DNA of 64,000 bases from Saccharopolyspora shandongensis (GCF_900106995.1 NZ_FNOK01000042.1:21861-85860); one strand, 5' to 3'. Positions 42,542 through 51,965 are shown, numbered from the stretch's first letter. Notes: generated by a model not told the origin, from the letters alone. Numbers and translations are program-made.

Positions 42542-42658
42542 TCACCACCGCCTGACTAAGCCGAGCTCGTGATGGACTGCGGCGCACTCGCGGAAAGCGT
42601 GTCGCTCAGCAGCGGTGTGCTGTGATGTTGCTGCCAGTGGCCGATGAGGGGAGCGGGA

Positions 42659-42952
42659 ATGCGCTGGGGCGAGTCCGACGTCAACGGCAGGCGGGTGTGC
42701 GACGAGTGCGGGCACGCGCGCAGCGAGCACAGCACGCAGGGCTGCATGGCGGACGTGCAGTACACGAGAGTCGACGGTGTGGGCCGGGTGGACTGCCCGT
42801 GCGGGCTGTACTGGACGAACGACTACACCAGCGTGGTGGAGTGGCCCTGCAGCTGCGGGCACCCCAAGCACAACGGCGAGTGCCGCTACCCGGGCTGCTG
42901 GTGCGGCCACGAGCAGCCATCGTGGCAAATCGACCCGAGCCAAGGGATATGA
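42659..42952 (+). CDS. Cys-rich small protein with three zinc-knuckle-like pairs
   Basis: A 97-aa protein with ten Cys, mostly in pairs: CDECGHARSEH, DCPCGLYW, CSCGHPKH and ECRYPGCWCGHEQ. The spacing suggests one or two zinc sites. No family recognised. The ATG at 42659 has a GAGGGGAG site; an in-frame ATG 15 bp upstream is less likely. It ends 39 bp before the convergent PP2C-like gene. Confidence 0.7.
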   Translation: MRWGESDVNGRRVCDECGHARSEHSTQGCMADVQYTRVDGVGRVDCPCGLYWTNDYTSVVEWPCSCGHPKHNGECRYPGCWCGHEQPSWQIDPSQGI

Positions 42953-42991
42953 CTGCGGCATAACGGGAAACATCATGGGGCGTTCGGATGA

Positions 42992-43822
42992 TCAAGCCGA
43001 ATTTTCGCGGCCGTAGCGCGTTTCGACCAGGACGGCCGTGGCGTCGTCGCGCGCTTTGTTCCGCGGCACCCGAGCACCGAGCGGATCATCGTCCTCGGCG
43101 GCTCGGACTTGCCCGACCAACCCATCGGGCCCGGCCTCTCGCAGCACGCGCAGAACGCCAGCGGTCGTATCGATCGGAGTGAGGTCGAGCGCGCGCATGG
43201 CGCCGTCGCTGCACACCGCGACACTCTCGACCTGGCCGACCGGCGCCGAGCCGGTGAGGGAGTGCGCGGCGGCGCCGGGGTTGCTCGATGCGATCCAGTA
43301 GCCGCCCTCCCGGTTCCGGGAAGCCAGCTCGATCTCCTTCATCGCCAGGATCGCCGCCATCTTCTCGTCGGTGCCGATCAGGAACCTGTCGCACGCCCGG
43401 CGTTCCTCCCAGCCGGTGCGGCTGACGCGGTCGTCGCAGGTCACTACGGCATCGTCGGTGGTCTCGACGATGACGGTGATGTCCCCGAGGACGATCCACT
43501 CCACGGCCTCGGACGTCCAGCGCACCAGACCGACCGCCGCGGACGGGGTTCCGCGGTGCTCCAGGTCGCAGGAACCGGAGTGCGCCGCGGTGACCTGCCG
43601 GATCGAATCGGCCAGCACGTCCCGCAAGCCCCTGGCGTGGTCGGCGGCGTTCGCGACCAAGCCCGCACCGAGTGTGCGGACGTACCACGGAAGTCCGTGG
43701 ATGCAGCCGGTATCGGTGCGGATGGTCGCCCCGTCGAGAACGACGACGAGACCGTCCGAGGCGGCGAACCAATCCTCGTTCGGCTTGTCCCCGCTGGGCT
43801 GGGTGTGCGCGGTGATGTGCAC
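42992..43822 (-). CDS. PP2C-like phosphatase domain protein
   Basis: A 276-aa protein with PP2C (PPM) fold features: NEDWFAASDGLVVVLDGAT at the N-terminus supplies the metal-binding Asp and DG, VVTCDDRVSRTGWEERR, and ESVAVCSDGAMRALDL near the C-terminus with the second SDG. The end (VPRNKARDDATAVLVETR) supplies the last DD pair. Probably a Ser/Thr phosphatase or a relative; no kinase partner is near. GTG start with an AGGGAGGA site. Confidence 0.8.
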   Translation of the reverse strand: MHITAHTQPSGDKPNEDWFAASDGLVVVLDGATIRTDTGCIHGLPWYVRTLGAGLVANAADHARGLRDVLADSIRQVTAAHSGSCDLEHRGTPSAAVGLVRWTSEAVEWIVLGDITVIVETTDDAVVTCDDRVSRTGWEERRACDRFLIGTDEKMAAILAMKEIELASRNREGGYWIASSNPGAAAHSLTGSAPVGQVESVAVCSDGAMRALDLTPIDTTAGVLRVLREAGPDGLVGQVRAAEDDDPLGARVPRNKARDDATAVLVETRYGRENSA

Positions 43823-43956
43823 CGTTGTCCTCCCTGAAACGAGCAGCTCGCAGCCCAGTCCACGTCGAACGCGCCACGCCCACCGGCGCCCGGACGGATC
43901 AACACAGCCCAGCCTGACGACCACCATCGGTGTCCACGGCGCCGGAAGGCCGCCGC

Positions 43957-44931
43957 TCAGCCCGCCTGGAAGTCCGGCAGGGTCGCGATGTTCGCCACGT
44001 GCAGGTGCTTGATGACGTTGCGGGGCTTCGGCTTGGCGTAAGCCTCCGCGCCGGATTCGTACAGCAGCACGGCGTACCCGCCGAAGGTGGTCATTCCTTC
44101 GGACATGCTCGGGGCGCTGAAGCACTTGGCGGACGGCTCGATCTTCTTCGCGAAGGCGTCGACGACGTATATGTTGCTGAGTTTCTTGCGCTCGTACGAG
44201 GTGCTGAAGATGAAGTGGTCGCGGGTGATCATGACGCCTTGCGTCTTGCGCGGTACCTCGTACGACTCGATCATGGTCAGATTGCCGTCGGCGGCGACGT
44301 AGTAGGACTGCATCGAGCTCTTCTTCTTCTCGTCGAAGGTGCCCGCGAAGAGCATGCCGTCGTAGCTGGTGAGGAAGGAGGATCCGTCGACCGAACGCGC
44401 TTTGCCGTTCTGCGGGAGCAGTTTGCCGTCGTTGCGCTTGAGCGCGGCGACCAGGTCGGAAGCTTTGTACTTGCGGATCGTGTGCATCTTGCCATCGGCG
44501 CGACCGGAGACGAACACCCAGCCCCTCGCCACCGCGATACCGCCGACGTGCGACCCGGCGATCTGCACGTAGCCGATCTCCCGGCCGGCGGTGTCCAGGC
44601 CGTAGATGCGCGCGCTCTTCCCTCCGTTGGCGTATTCGCTGATCAGGAAGATCGGCCTGCCGGAGCCGTCCCAGTTCTCCAGGACCGCGATGCCCTGCGG
44701 GACGTAGGCGCCTAGTCCTGGGATCGGCGCGCCGGCCCGGAACTTGGTGTCGTAGACCAGGCCGGCGGATTTCCCGCGGTAGAACTTCGTCGCATCGCTG
44801 CCGGGCTGGTGGTTACAGGTGATCGCCTCGGCTTCCTGCCCGACGGCGGTCGCTGGTGCTACCACGAGGGCGCCCAGCGAAAAGGCGGCGCAGGTCAGCA
44901 CGGTCGTGGTTCTGTGGAGCACTGATCGCAT
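43957..44931 (-). CDS. Secreted beta-propeller-like protein of unknown function
   Basis: A 324-aa exported protein; signal peptide (RTTTVLTCAAFSLGALVVAP, cleavage near AVG-QEA). The mature part has repeated strand-rich units (GKSARIYGLDTAGREIGYVQI, GIAVARGWVFVSGRADGK, SFLTSYDGMLFAGTFDEKKK, GVMITRDHFIFSTSYERKK), like a propeller or SMP-30-type fold. No catalytic motif recognised. Single gene. Confidence 0.8.
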   Translation of the reverse strand: MRSVLHRTTTVLTCAAFSLGALVVAPATAVGQEAEAITCNHQPGSDATKFYRGKSAGLVYDTKFRAGAPIPGLGAYVPQGIAVLENWDGSGRPIFLISEYANGGKSARIYGLDTAGREIGYVQIAGSHVGGIAVARGWVFVSGRADGKMHTIRKYKASDLVAALKRNDGKLLPQNGKARSVDGSSFLTSYDGMLFAGTFDEKKKSSMQSYYVAADGNLTMIESYEVPRKTQGVMITRDHFIFSTSYERKKLSNIYVVDAFAKKIEPSAKCFSAPSMSEGMTTFGGYAVLLYESGAEAYAKPKPRNVIKHLHVANIATLPDFQAG

Positions 44932-45299
44932 CGCATTCCCCTAACGCTCGCGTCGAGTGCGGCAACCAATCTTCCTGAGCGGTGGGGAGACATCGGCGTC
45001 GAACGCGCCGAGAACACCCGAACAGCGCAGCGGTCGCCGGGCTGTTCGCCTTCACGATTGTCGAGCGCGATCATGCTCATACCATCCGCCCTCGTGGTGG
45101 CGATCGTGGCGATCGTGTGGTTCGCCACCCGACGCAACGGCCCCGCGGTCACCCCGAAGACCGTCTAGAACAACCCGGAAACGCGCATCCCGTCGATCCA
45201 TTGAGGACATTCATTGGTGCCGACCGGCCGTCCACCTCGATCTTCTTGGTCCCGGTGAAAGATCCTTCGCTGCCCAGCAGGTCGGGACCGACCTCGGTG
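44932..45299. other. Intergenic region with one small ORF
   Basis: About 370 bp. The only candidate is the 31-aa membrane peptide at 45073-45168. No repeat or RNA is recognised. Confidence 0.4.
45073..45168 (+). CDS. Possible 31-aa single-helix membrane peptide
   Basis: MLIPSALVVAIVAIVWFATR followed by a short basic, polar tail. It has one clear membrane helix with positive residues after it. The ribosome site is weak and there is no homolog known to me, so it may be chance. Confidence 0.3.
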   Translation: MLIPSALVVAIVAIVWFATRRNGPAVTPKTV

Positions 45300-45824
45300 T
45301 TACAGCTGGCGGATGTCCTCTCCGCGTCGGCCGGTCACGTGCTTGACGTACCGGTGGCACGGGACGTGGATCGGCCCGTCCGGGCCTTCCGCGGGGTAGT
45401 CGAACGGGCCTTCGTCGGCCCAGCCCTGGCGCTGGTAGAAGTGGCGCGCGCGGGCGTTGCCGGTAGCGACGGCGAGCCAGGCTCGGTCGTGCCCTTGCTC
45501 GCCGACGAGGCGTTCCGCCTCGGTGAGGAGCAGAGACGCCACGCCGGTACCGCGGTAGGCCGCGGCCACGTAGACCTGCTCGACCTCGTCGGCGACCACC
45601 ATGACGAACCCTGCCACCGTGCCGTCGAAGACCGCGACCACGGTGTCTTCGACCCGTTGCGCCGCGCGGGACGCGAACGACTCGGCCGTGCGGACCGCGG
45701 TCAGATCGTCGGGTACATGTCCCAGGTGGCCGTCGCGCCATCCGCCCCACCAGATGTCCGCTACTGCCTTTGCATCGGCAGGGTCGGCGGGCCGCAGCGC
45801 GATCGGCTTGTCGTGTCCAGGCAT
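45300..45824 (-). CDS. GNAT family N-acetyltransferase
   Basis: A 174-aa acetyl-CoA-dependent transferase. IALRPADPADAKAVADIWWGGWRDGHLGHVP opens the domain; VEQVYVAAAYRGTGVASLLLTEAERL is the acetyl-CoA loop (R-G-T-G), and NARARHFYQRQGWADEGPF is motif B. Substrate unknown. Confidence 0.93.
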   Translation of the reverse strand: MPGHDKPIALRPADPADAKAVADIWWGGWRDGHLGHVPDDLTAVRTAESFASRAAQRVEDTVVAVFDGTVAGFVMVVADEVEQVYVAAAYRGTGVASLLLTEAERLVGEQGHDRAWLAVATGNARARHFYQRQGWADEGPFDYPAEGPDGPIHVPCHRYVKHVTGRRGEDIRQL

Positions 45825-45944
45825 GCGGCCAAGTTACCGAGGTGGTCCGACATCGGTCGCGGTCCCGGGCTGGATCTCGATTTGCTCGGGATGTCACCGG
45901 GTTCGCGGTAGTCCGGTGTCGGTGGAGCGGCTCATGCTGGTCGG

Positions 45945-46283
45945 GTGACCGCGATCGAGCGCCGCCGGGATCCGACCTCACTGCTGCTGAAGGGCTTGTC
46001 CGAGCGCGAATGCGCTCGATTCCGCAACCGCAACCTGCGCCAGCCCGGGCATGGGCGCCGGGTGCACGCGGTCGAGCTGCGCGACTGGATCGGCGGCCTG
46101 AAACTCCCCGTGCCCGCCTGCCACCAGCCGCTGGCCACCCTCGCGCTCGCCGGTGATTCCGAAGCCGTCACAGCCGCCGTCGACTGCGCCCGCTGCCTCG
46201 CCGGAAACCCCGACCCGTTCACGCCGCTGACCGTGATCGACGGCGGCCAGCTCACCCTCGACCTCCGGCCGGACGCCGAGTAG
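45945..46283 (+). CDS. Hypothetical protein (112 aa)
   Basis: GTG start. The sequence includes LKGLSERECARFRNRNL and AAVDCARCLAGNPDPFTPL with a CARC pair. No domain recognised. Divergent from the GNAT gene and codon use is normal for the region, so it is probably real. Confidence 0.55.
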   Translation: MTAIERRRDPTSLLLKGLSERECARFRNRNLRQPGHGRRVHAVELRDWIGGLKLPVPACHQPLATLALAGDSEAVTAAVDCARCLAGNPDPFTPLTVIDGGQLTLDLRPDAE

Positions 46284-46333
46284 ACCGGGACGAGCAGAGC
46301 CGCGGCCGGTCGCTGGCCGGCATCGCCGCTTGA

Positions 46334-46482
46334 TCAGCCGGGCCCGGCGGTTCCGGTGATCAGCACGAACAGCGGCAGGCCCATGTTGTCGACGACGTGG
46401 ACGGCCACCGCGGGCCAGATCGATCCGCTGCGGCGCATGATCTCGGCGGCGATGATGCCCACCACCAGCGCCTGGACGTGCC
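46334..46482 (-). pseudogene. CPBP-family membrane protease, C-terminal fragment
   Basis: About 49 codons reading QALVVGIIAAEIMRRSGSIW, then PAVAVHVVDNMGLPLFVLIT and a stop. This is the last motif of CPBP (Abi) intramembrane proteases (HxxxN). The rest of the gene is missing because the hydrolase gene begins immediately upstream, so it is a remnant. Confidence 0.7.
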
Positions 46483-46485
46483 TGC

Positions 46486-47367
46486 TCAGCTGGTGTGGGC
46501 GGCCACGGTGTCGATGAGTTGGGGCCAGAGCTCGCGGGGGCGGTCGTGGCCCATGTCGGGGAGCAGCAGGAGTTCGGCGCCGGGCACCAGGTCCGCGGTG
46601 CGTTTCCCGCCGCTGGGGTCGATCAGCGTGTCGTCCAGGCCGTGGATCACCAGCGTCGGCACCTTGAGTTCGCGGAGTGCGTCCGCGCGTGAGCCGCTGA
46701 GGATCATCGCGCCGAGCTGCCGGCCGATCCCGGCGGGGGAGTAGGCGCGGTCGTAGCTGTCGGCGGCCAGCTCGCGCAGGGCCGCGGGGTCGCCGTAGCG
46801 CTTGGAGGCCCACACCAGCTCGTTCTCCGCTGCCGCGAGATATCCCTGGCGGTCGGCGGGCTTCGGGCTGAAGAGCACAGTCTGGGCCTCGGGGCTGGGC
46901 TGGCCGTAGTCGCTCTCGCCGGTCGAGGACATCATCGACGTCAGCGCAAGCACCCGTTCCGGGTGGGAGATGGCCATCGTCTGGGCGATCATTCCGCCCA
47001 TCGAGGCACCGACCACGTGGGCGCGTTCGATGCCGAGCGCGGTGAGCAAGCCGAGGCCGTCGTCGGCCATGTCCTGCAACCGGTACGGAACCATCGCGAG
47101 TGCGGCGGGAATGTCTCCCGAGCGCACGGCGGCGATGAACCGCCCCATGTCGACGGGATGATCGTCGAACTTGGTGGACAGCCCGCAGTCGCGGTTGTCG
47201 TACCGGATCACATAACGGCCGCGGTCGGCCAGCGCCCGGCAGAAGTCCTCGTGCCAAGCGATCATCTGCGCGCCAAAGCCCATCACGAGCAGGACGGGGG
47301 CGTCAGCAGGATCGCCAAAGCTTTCGTACGCGATCGACACCCCGGGCGACACGTCAACGATCGGCAT
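46486..47367 (-). CDS. Alpha/beta hydrolase
   Basis: A 293-aa hydrolase, second of this type in the window. APVLLVMGFGAQMIAWHEDF, YDNRDCGLSTKFDDHPVD and the elbow VVGASMGGMIAQTMA (Ser in GASMG), with His in PDMGHDRPREL. Similar to the gene at 35.1 kb. ATG at 47367 is chosen from family length; the longer frame to 47454 lacks support. Substrate unknown. Confidence 0.9.
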   Translation of the reverse strand: MPIVDVSPGVSIAYESFGDPADAPVLLVMGFGAQMIAWHEDFCRALADRGRYVIRYDNRDCGLSTKFDDHPVDMGRFIAAVRSGDIPAALAMVPYRLQDMADDGLGLLTALGIERAHVVGASMGGMIAQTMAISHPERVLALTSMMSSTGESDYGQPSPEAQTVLFSPKPADRQGYLAAAENELVWASKRYGDPAALRELAADSYDRAYSPAGIGRQLGAMILSGSRADALRELKVPTLVIHGLDDTLIDPSGGKRTADLVPGAELLLLPDMGHDRPRELWPQLIDTVAAHTS

Positions 47368-47806
47368 GCGCGGAGCCTTCCATGACCAGCCGTGGAGCGC
47401 ACCCAGATTGTCAGCGCGTGACCTGCGCATCCTCCATGCAGGTTCGCAGCACATGGAGCAGTCTCGAGGCCACGGTGGTCTCGAGACTGCCCCCGCTTCT
47501 GCCCAAGATCCGCCGGACAGACCCTAGCTACCTGGGCGGAGCCGGTCGCGCCTGATCGCGAGTACGCGTTCGTAGAAGGCATTCGCCGAGACTGGGACGC
47601 CTGGCTCACGACATGTCCGGACTCCTGAGCGAAAAGTGCACCCACGATTACGTCAGCCACGGCACCACGAACCTCTCGCCGCGCTCAACGTGGGCACCGG
47701 CGAGGTCTACGGCGATTGCAAGTCAACCCGAAACGGCCGCGCTCGTTTAGAGTCAGGAAACCTGATAGCGATCAAGCGCTGTCACCATCCTTTTCAGGGG
47801 GCAGTC
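47368..47806. other. Intergenic region with transposase and other gene debris
   Basis: Includes a plus-strand segment (about 47545-47627) ending GIRRDWDAWLTTCPDS with a stop that looks like a protein C-terminus, and the IS630 remnant listed separately. No intact gene before 47807. Confidence 0.45.
47638..47745 (+). pseudogene. IS630-family transposase remnant
   Basis: HDYVSHGTTNL in one frame continues as AALNVGTGEVYGDCKS in another, matching the catalytic-core segment of IS630 transposases with a frameshift between them. Only about 35 codons remain. Confidence 0.6.
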
Positions 47807-49123
47807 TTGCGAAAATCCACCGCCATGGCAGTCCTCACCGCTTTAGCCCTCACCGGTCTGCCCGCGGTCGCGAATGCGGCCGCCGAGCCCGCCGTGGACT
47901 GGGCGAACAGCGTCACGGGCGATCTGGGCACGCTCCAGGTCGCCGCTCGCGCCGACGCGGGCATCGACTCGCTGCGTGCCTACATCGTCTCCTACGCAAC
48001 CGGTCAGGATGTAGCGGTCATTGACGACCTCACGCTCCATTCCGGCACGACCACCAACGGCGTATGGCGCACACCGCAGCCGCTCCAGCTCGACCAGTTG
48101 GGCAGTTACCGCGTCGACGTCGAGGCCACCGACACAGTCGGCGGGTTCGCGCCGCGCCGCCAGGCCGGCAGGCTCACCTACCTGGTCGACACCGAGCTGA
48201 CGCTGACCGCGGACACCACCACGGTCACCTACTCGCGCCGCACGATCCGCGCCTCAGGCGTGCTCACCGGCAGGTGGCCCGATACCCGCGAGGTGAAGCC
48301 GGTCGTAGGCGGCACGATTTCGGTGAGCAACGGGTGGGGTGGCTGGTCCACGAACGCGACCACCTCGGCCGACGGTTCGTACAGGACAGCCGTCGAGGCC
48401 GACAACAGCGCCTTCTACGAGGGCATGGCGTTCGTGGACGCCACCTACGCCAGCGAGGGTCCTTACCTGCGCGCGACCGCCGACCCCCTCCAGGTCACCG
48501 CGACACCCGTGAAGTCCCGGATCACCGCGCAAGTCAGCGAGCGGCGCATCGACCGGGGCGCGTCGGTGGTGCTGTCCGGCAAGCTCACCTGGCGGTCGCC
48601 GGAACTGGGTTGGCAGCCCTTGGCAGACACCGGTCTCGGCGTTGGGTTCTGCGTTACCGAGGACTACTGCACAACCAGCGTCGGCTACCCGACCACCGAC
48701 GCCGAGGGCCGGTTCGAGCTGACCGTCACCCCGTGGGAGACCGGCTTCTACCGGATCGGCTACGGCTCGCCCGACGTGTTCGTCTCGGACGCTGTGGGCC
48801 AGGCTGACATCGTGGTGTACCAGCCGGTCGAGTTCACCGACTTCACCGCGGCGCGGGACCCCTCCGGCGCGGTCAACGCCTCCGGCCACCTCCAGTTCGA
48901 TGGCCACACCCCGTGGCCGATCCCGGTGCAGGTGCAGTTCCGCGCCTCTGGCACCAAGGCGTGGACCACCGTGGCCACCGCGCCGAACGCCGAGTGGGAC
49001 GGCACCGGCTACTTCTTCTCCGCGACCGTCGCCGACCGGCCGGCGGGCGAGTGGCGAGCCTTCTACGAAGGCCAGGAGAAGCAGTTCCGGCCGACCTACA
49101 GCACGACGGTCCTCGTGAGCTAG
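47807..49123 (+). CDS. Secreted multi-domain beta-sandwich protein
   Basis: A 438-aa exported protein. The TTG start is chosen because AGGGGG lies 5 bp upstream and it gives a normal basic N-region (LRKSTAMAVLTALALTGLPA); ATG 47825 is the alternative. Signal cleavage is near ANA-AAEP. The mature part shows several Ig-like or carbohydrate-binding-like repeats (SYRTAVEADNSAFYEGMAFV, RFELTVTPWETGFYRIGYGS, VQVQFRASGTKAWTTVATAP). Function unknown; related secreted proteins occur widely in Streptomyces-type actinobacteria. Confidence 0.8.
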   Translation: MRKSTAMAVLTALALTGLPAVANAAAEPAVDWANSVTGDLGTLQVAARADAGIDSLRAYIVSYATGQDVAVIDDLTLHSGTTTNGVWRTPQPLQLDQLGSYRVDVEATDTVGGFAPRRQAGRLTYLVDTELTLTADTTTVTYSRRTIRASGVLTGRWPDTREVKPVVGGTISVSNGWGGWSTNATTSADGSYRTAVEADNSAFYEGMAFVDATYASEGPYLRATADPLQVTATPVKSRITAQVSERRIDRGASVVLSGKLTWRSPELGWQPLADTGLGVGFCVTEDYCTTSVGYPTTDAEGRFELTVTPWETGFYRIGYGSPDVFVSDAVGQADIVVYQPVEFTDFTAARDPSGAVNASGHLQFDGHTPWPIPVQVQFRASGTKAWTTVATAPNAEWDGTGYFFSATVADRPAGEWRAFYEGQEKQFRPTYSTTVLVS

Positions 49124-49332
49124 CCGGGCCGCCCCGCCTCGCCCGCGGCAGGGCGAGGCGGGGCACCGGGCTGATTTCGTTCGTGGTCGAGGGCAGTCGC
49201 CGACATCGCGGGCGTGCACACGTCATTGCGGTCCGCCGCGCGGTACTGGTCGCGGTACTCGGTGAGCCGAACGTCTCGGAGCGGACGGACCTCGCGACAC
49301 GAGAGGAAGAGGGCCTGGACTGCTCGCTGAGC

Positions 49333-49631
49333 TGAGCACGAGTGGGCCTACCCCGGGGCTGGGTCATCGTCGATGTTGGTGGACTGGCGGGCAATGCAGG
49401 CCGTCACCTTCACCGCCTTCCGGTCATGCGGGCAGGTCCGGCTACCGTCGCTTGCGGCTGCCCTCGGTATGCAGGGCAGAAAGTCCTTGGTCCGAGGCCG
49501 CGTCGACGTCGCACTCTGTCGGCCATGAGGGCGCTGTGGAACGGCGTGATCAGTTTCGTTGGCTGGAGGTCGGTGCAGCCCTCAGGCATATGGGCACTTT
49601 GGGAATCCTGTCGTGTGCCTGACGAGCATCC
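49333..49631 (+). repeat. 300-bp direct repeat, copy 1
   Basis: About 85-90% identical by eye to 60793-61092 in the same orientation. Both start at a TGA stop and contain a block near the centre (ATGCAGGGCAGAAAGTCCTT) and the first codons of a Ku gene (49525 onward). The last 100 bp also match 63200-63300. Confidence 0.85.
49525..49560 (+). pseudogene. Ku gene 5' fragment 1
   Basis: Reads MRALWNGVISFV, a close match to the N-terminus of bacterial Ku (MRSIWNGAISFG in Streptomyces). Homology stops after codon 11, where repeat sequence takes over. Confidence 0.6.
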
Positions 49632-49725
49632 AAGGGCTGTGAGGCACAGCCATACGCACGACCGCAAGCGACCCGACGGGAGCGACACACTCCGTTGAGG
49701 CGAAACCACACAGGAGGCAGGAACG

Positions 49726-50178
49726 ATGAGCACCAACGACCTTCCCGCACCCGAGACCGGTCTGCTGTTGACGCATTTCCTGACGGTGTCCGACGTGGCC
49801 CGTTCGCGGGCTTTCTATGCCGATATCTTCGGCGGGCAGATCGTGCTGGCCGAGAACCCGTGCATCGTCAAGGTCGCCAATAGCTGGATCATCATGAATC
49901 CCGGCGGTGGCCCGACCCCCGACAAGCCCGGTATCACCCTGCGCCCGCCGGAGGCCACCGACACCGTCTCAGCGTTTCTCAACGTGCGCGTAGCCGACAT
50001 CGCCGCCTTCTACACCGACGCACGCAACAAGGGCGCCGAGTTCCTCACCGAGCCCCTCGACCGCAAGGCCGAAATTCGCTGCTACTTGTCCGACCCGGAC
50101 GGCTACCTCATCGAGATCGGCCAAGCCACCGGCATGCTGGAAGGCATCTTCGCCGACCCGCCCGCCGAGCCCTCCTAA
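49726..50178 (+). CDS. VOC (glyoxalase/bleomycin resistance) family protein
   Basis: A 150-aa protein of the vicinal oxygen chelate fold. LLLTHFLTVSDVARSRAFYADIFGG and AEIRCYLSDPDGYLIEIGQATG are the two paired metal-site motifs; the second has the Glu ligand, and His16-like is in LTHF. Family members include dioxygenases, lyases and drug-binding proteins. An AGGAGG site precedes the ATG. Intact although surrounded by debris. Confidence 0.92.
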   Translation: MSTNDLPAPETGLLLTHFLTVSDVARSRAFYADIFGGQIVLAENPCIVKVANSWIIMNPGGGPTPDKPGITLRPPEATDTVSAFLNVRVADIAAFYTDARNKGAEFLTEPLDRKAEIRCYLSDPDGYLIEIGQATGMLEGIFADPPAEPS

Positions 50179-50694
50179 CCCAGGCACGTCCGAGACGAAT
50201 CCCAACCAATGCCGGGTACGCCTCACCGTCCGGAAACCCTGCAAAGGTAGCCACGCCTCCAGATGACGAAGGTCAGCACCCCGCCCCATACGGCGTGTGC
50301 CACCACTACCACGTCCCTTCACCGTGAGGTGTCGTGGTTGAAGTCCAGCACCGAGCTCAGCGTCGCCTGCAGAGGTCATCGCCACGGCAGGTTGAGCGCC
50401 CTGGTGTCGAAGCAGGGGGCTGGAGACTTTCGGCCCACACCGCTCGTACCAGGCCTTCGACGTGCTGCGGCACCTCGGCGGTGACGAGCGTACGTGTCGC
50501 TCACCGCGTGCGAGCTCAACTGGCACGCCCACGTCCAAGAAGTCAACTTGCACCTTCAGGCAACATTCACGGTCGCGCACGCCCTATCGCCTCGGATGGC
50601 CTGGTCACGAGTGATGCCGCTGCTTAGGTTTACCGGCAATGCGTCGAATTTCCCCTTTTCGACGTCACCTCCGTATCGATGCGAATGGAGCGCG
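50179..50694. other. Gap before the small secreted gene, no gene recognised
   Basis: Several overlapping ORFs are open but none resembles a known family or has a good ribosome site. Likely decayed DNA. Confidence 0.4.
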
Positions 50695-50925
50695 ATGATG
50701 AGGATTCGCAAGCTGGCCGCGGCCGCCCTGCTCACGCTGGGGTTCGCCGCCGCCACCCAGGGTGTGGCGTCCGCAGCCACGTTCGTCCCGGCCGGGGTCT
50801 ACCCGTCGAGCAACGCCTGCGCCAACGCGGGCAACGCGGGCTTCCCGCAGGGCCGCTGGGTCGGCTGGCGCTGCGAGGACCTGCACAACGGCCAGTACCT
50901 GCTGTGGGTGCAGCCGAGCTACTGA
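50695..50925 (+). CDS. Small secreted protein with one disulfide-size Cys pair
   Basis: A 76-aa exported protein: signal peptide MMRIRKLAAAALLTLGFAAA, cleavage near ASA-ATF, then a mature part of about 49 aa with two Cys (SSNACANAGNAGF and VGWRCEDLHNGQY). Such tiny secreted proteins are common in this group; function unknown. Two adjacent ATG codons follow a GGAG site. Confidence 0.75.
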   Translation: MMRIRKLAAAALLTLGFAAATQGVASAATFVPAGVYPSSNACANAGNAGFPQGRWVGWRCEDLHNGQYLLWVQPSY

Positions 50926-51015
50926 CCCAGTGCGTGGTGCGGGGGTGTGTCCGTTGTGGACGCACCCCCGTTTTGCTTCGGTTTCCAGGGTTCTGAAGGA
51001 ATTTTGGGCGGCCGT

Positions 51016-51460
51016 ATGGGGGGTCCGTCTTCTATCGGGCGGATTCTGGTGCTCTCCGAGGAGGATCCCGCCGAGCTATCGCTGCCGAGCTCGCACACGA
51101 TCGAGGTGGCGGAGTTCCTTCCCGCTGGCGCGGTGGATCCGGTCCTGCTCGACTGCTCCTACGTTCTGCAGCCCCAGCAAGTCGGGCTGCGGGCGTACTG
51201 CCTGCTGCGCGACGCGATGACCGACACCGGCCGGATCGGTCTTGGGAGGGTCACTATCCGCATCCGCGAACGACTGGCGCTCCTGCGCCCCTACGGGCAG
51301 GGGATCGGCCTGGCAACACTGCTGTGGCCCCGGCGGCTACCGGGACCGCTCGCGAGAGGCGCTGCAGGCACTGATCGACGCGAAACTCGCCGACCGGCAT
51401 GGCGCCGTGCCGGCGTCGCGCACCGAGGAGACGGCAGATCTTGAGGAAGCCCTGCGCACG
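51016..51460 (+). pseudogene. Ku gene central and C-terminal fragment
   Basis: ILVLSEEDPAELSLPSSHTI, then VDPVLLDCSYVLQP, AYCLLRDAMTDTGRIGLGRV and RERLALLRPYGQGIGLATLL in one frame, matching the middle of bacterial Ku. The continuation (REALQALIDAKLADRH) is in the next frame, so a frameshift lies near 51325-51340. The N-terminal third is absent here. Ku binds DNA ends for nonhomologous end joining; this copy cannot be functional. Confidence 0.85.
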
Positions 51461-51655
51461 AGCCTGGCCCGAGGCAGCCGTACCACCGAGCGGCAGTTAC
51501 CGCGGACCGCGGCGCCCGGACCCTGCGGTGGCGATCATCGAACTGATGTTCTATTGTTGGGATGTTGGCGCGTCGGGGAAGGGCGCGCGAACCGAGCGGG
51601 CCGGCCACTGCACCCCAGGGCGCGGCCCGCACCTGGCTTCGGGGATCGGGTCGCG

Positions 51656-51964
51656 GTGGACGAGGACGCAGACGGCTGGTGGAAAACGCGGCGCCTGTCC
51701 AAGGGTGGACCGCTGCCGGTCTGGGTGTACCTGCCTGGGGTGTTCCCCTGGCGCGGCATCGGCGGTGGTCGGGATGTGCCACTGCGCGTGCGGGCGGCGG
51801 GGCTGGACATCAGCGTCTCCGTGCCGGGCGAGGTGCTGCTGTGGCATCAGGCGTTCAACGGCGAATGGTTGGGGCTCACCAGCTTCGAGGTCGGCAACCG
51901 GTCCGGCCGAGCCCGCATGGCACTGATCCAACTGGTCTCCGAACGAGCCCTACGTCCGCGCTGA
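51656..51964 (+). CDS. Hypothetical protein, possibly a fragment
   Basis: A 102-aa reading from GTG: VDEDADGWWKTRRLSKGG, then PLPVWVYLPGVFPWRGIGGG and LWHQAFNGEWLGLTSFEVGN. It has coding character and continues the frame of the Ku C-terminal fragment. No family recognised; it may be the 3' part of a larger lost gene. Confidence 0.45.
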   Translation: MDEDADGWWKTRRLSKGGPLPVWVYLPGVFPWRGIGGGRDVPLRVRAAGLDISVSVPGEVLLWHQAFNGEWLGLTSFEVGNRSGRARMALIQLVSERALRPR

Positions 51965-51965
51965 G

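Larger units (their letters stand above)
49124..49725. other. Start of the decayed accessory region
   Basis: About 600 bp without an intact gene. The left part has no recognised sequence; 49333-49631 is the first copy of the 300-bp direct repeat, and a VOC gene follows. Confidence 0.5.

Noticed and set aside
49969..50580. 203-aa minus-strand frame
   Set aside because: Antisense of the VOC gene for half its length and unrecognised in the rest; no ribosome site.
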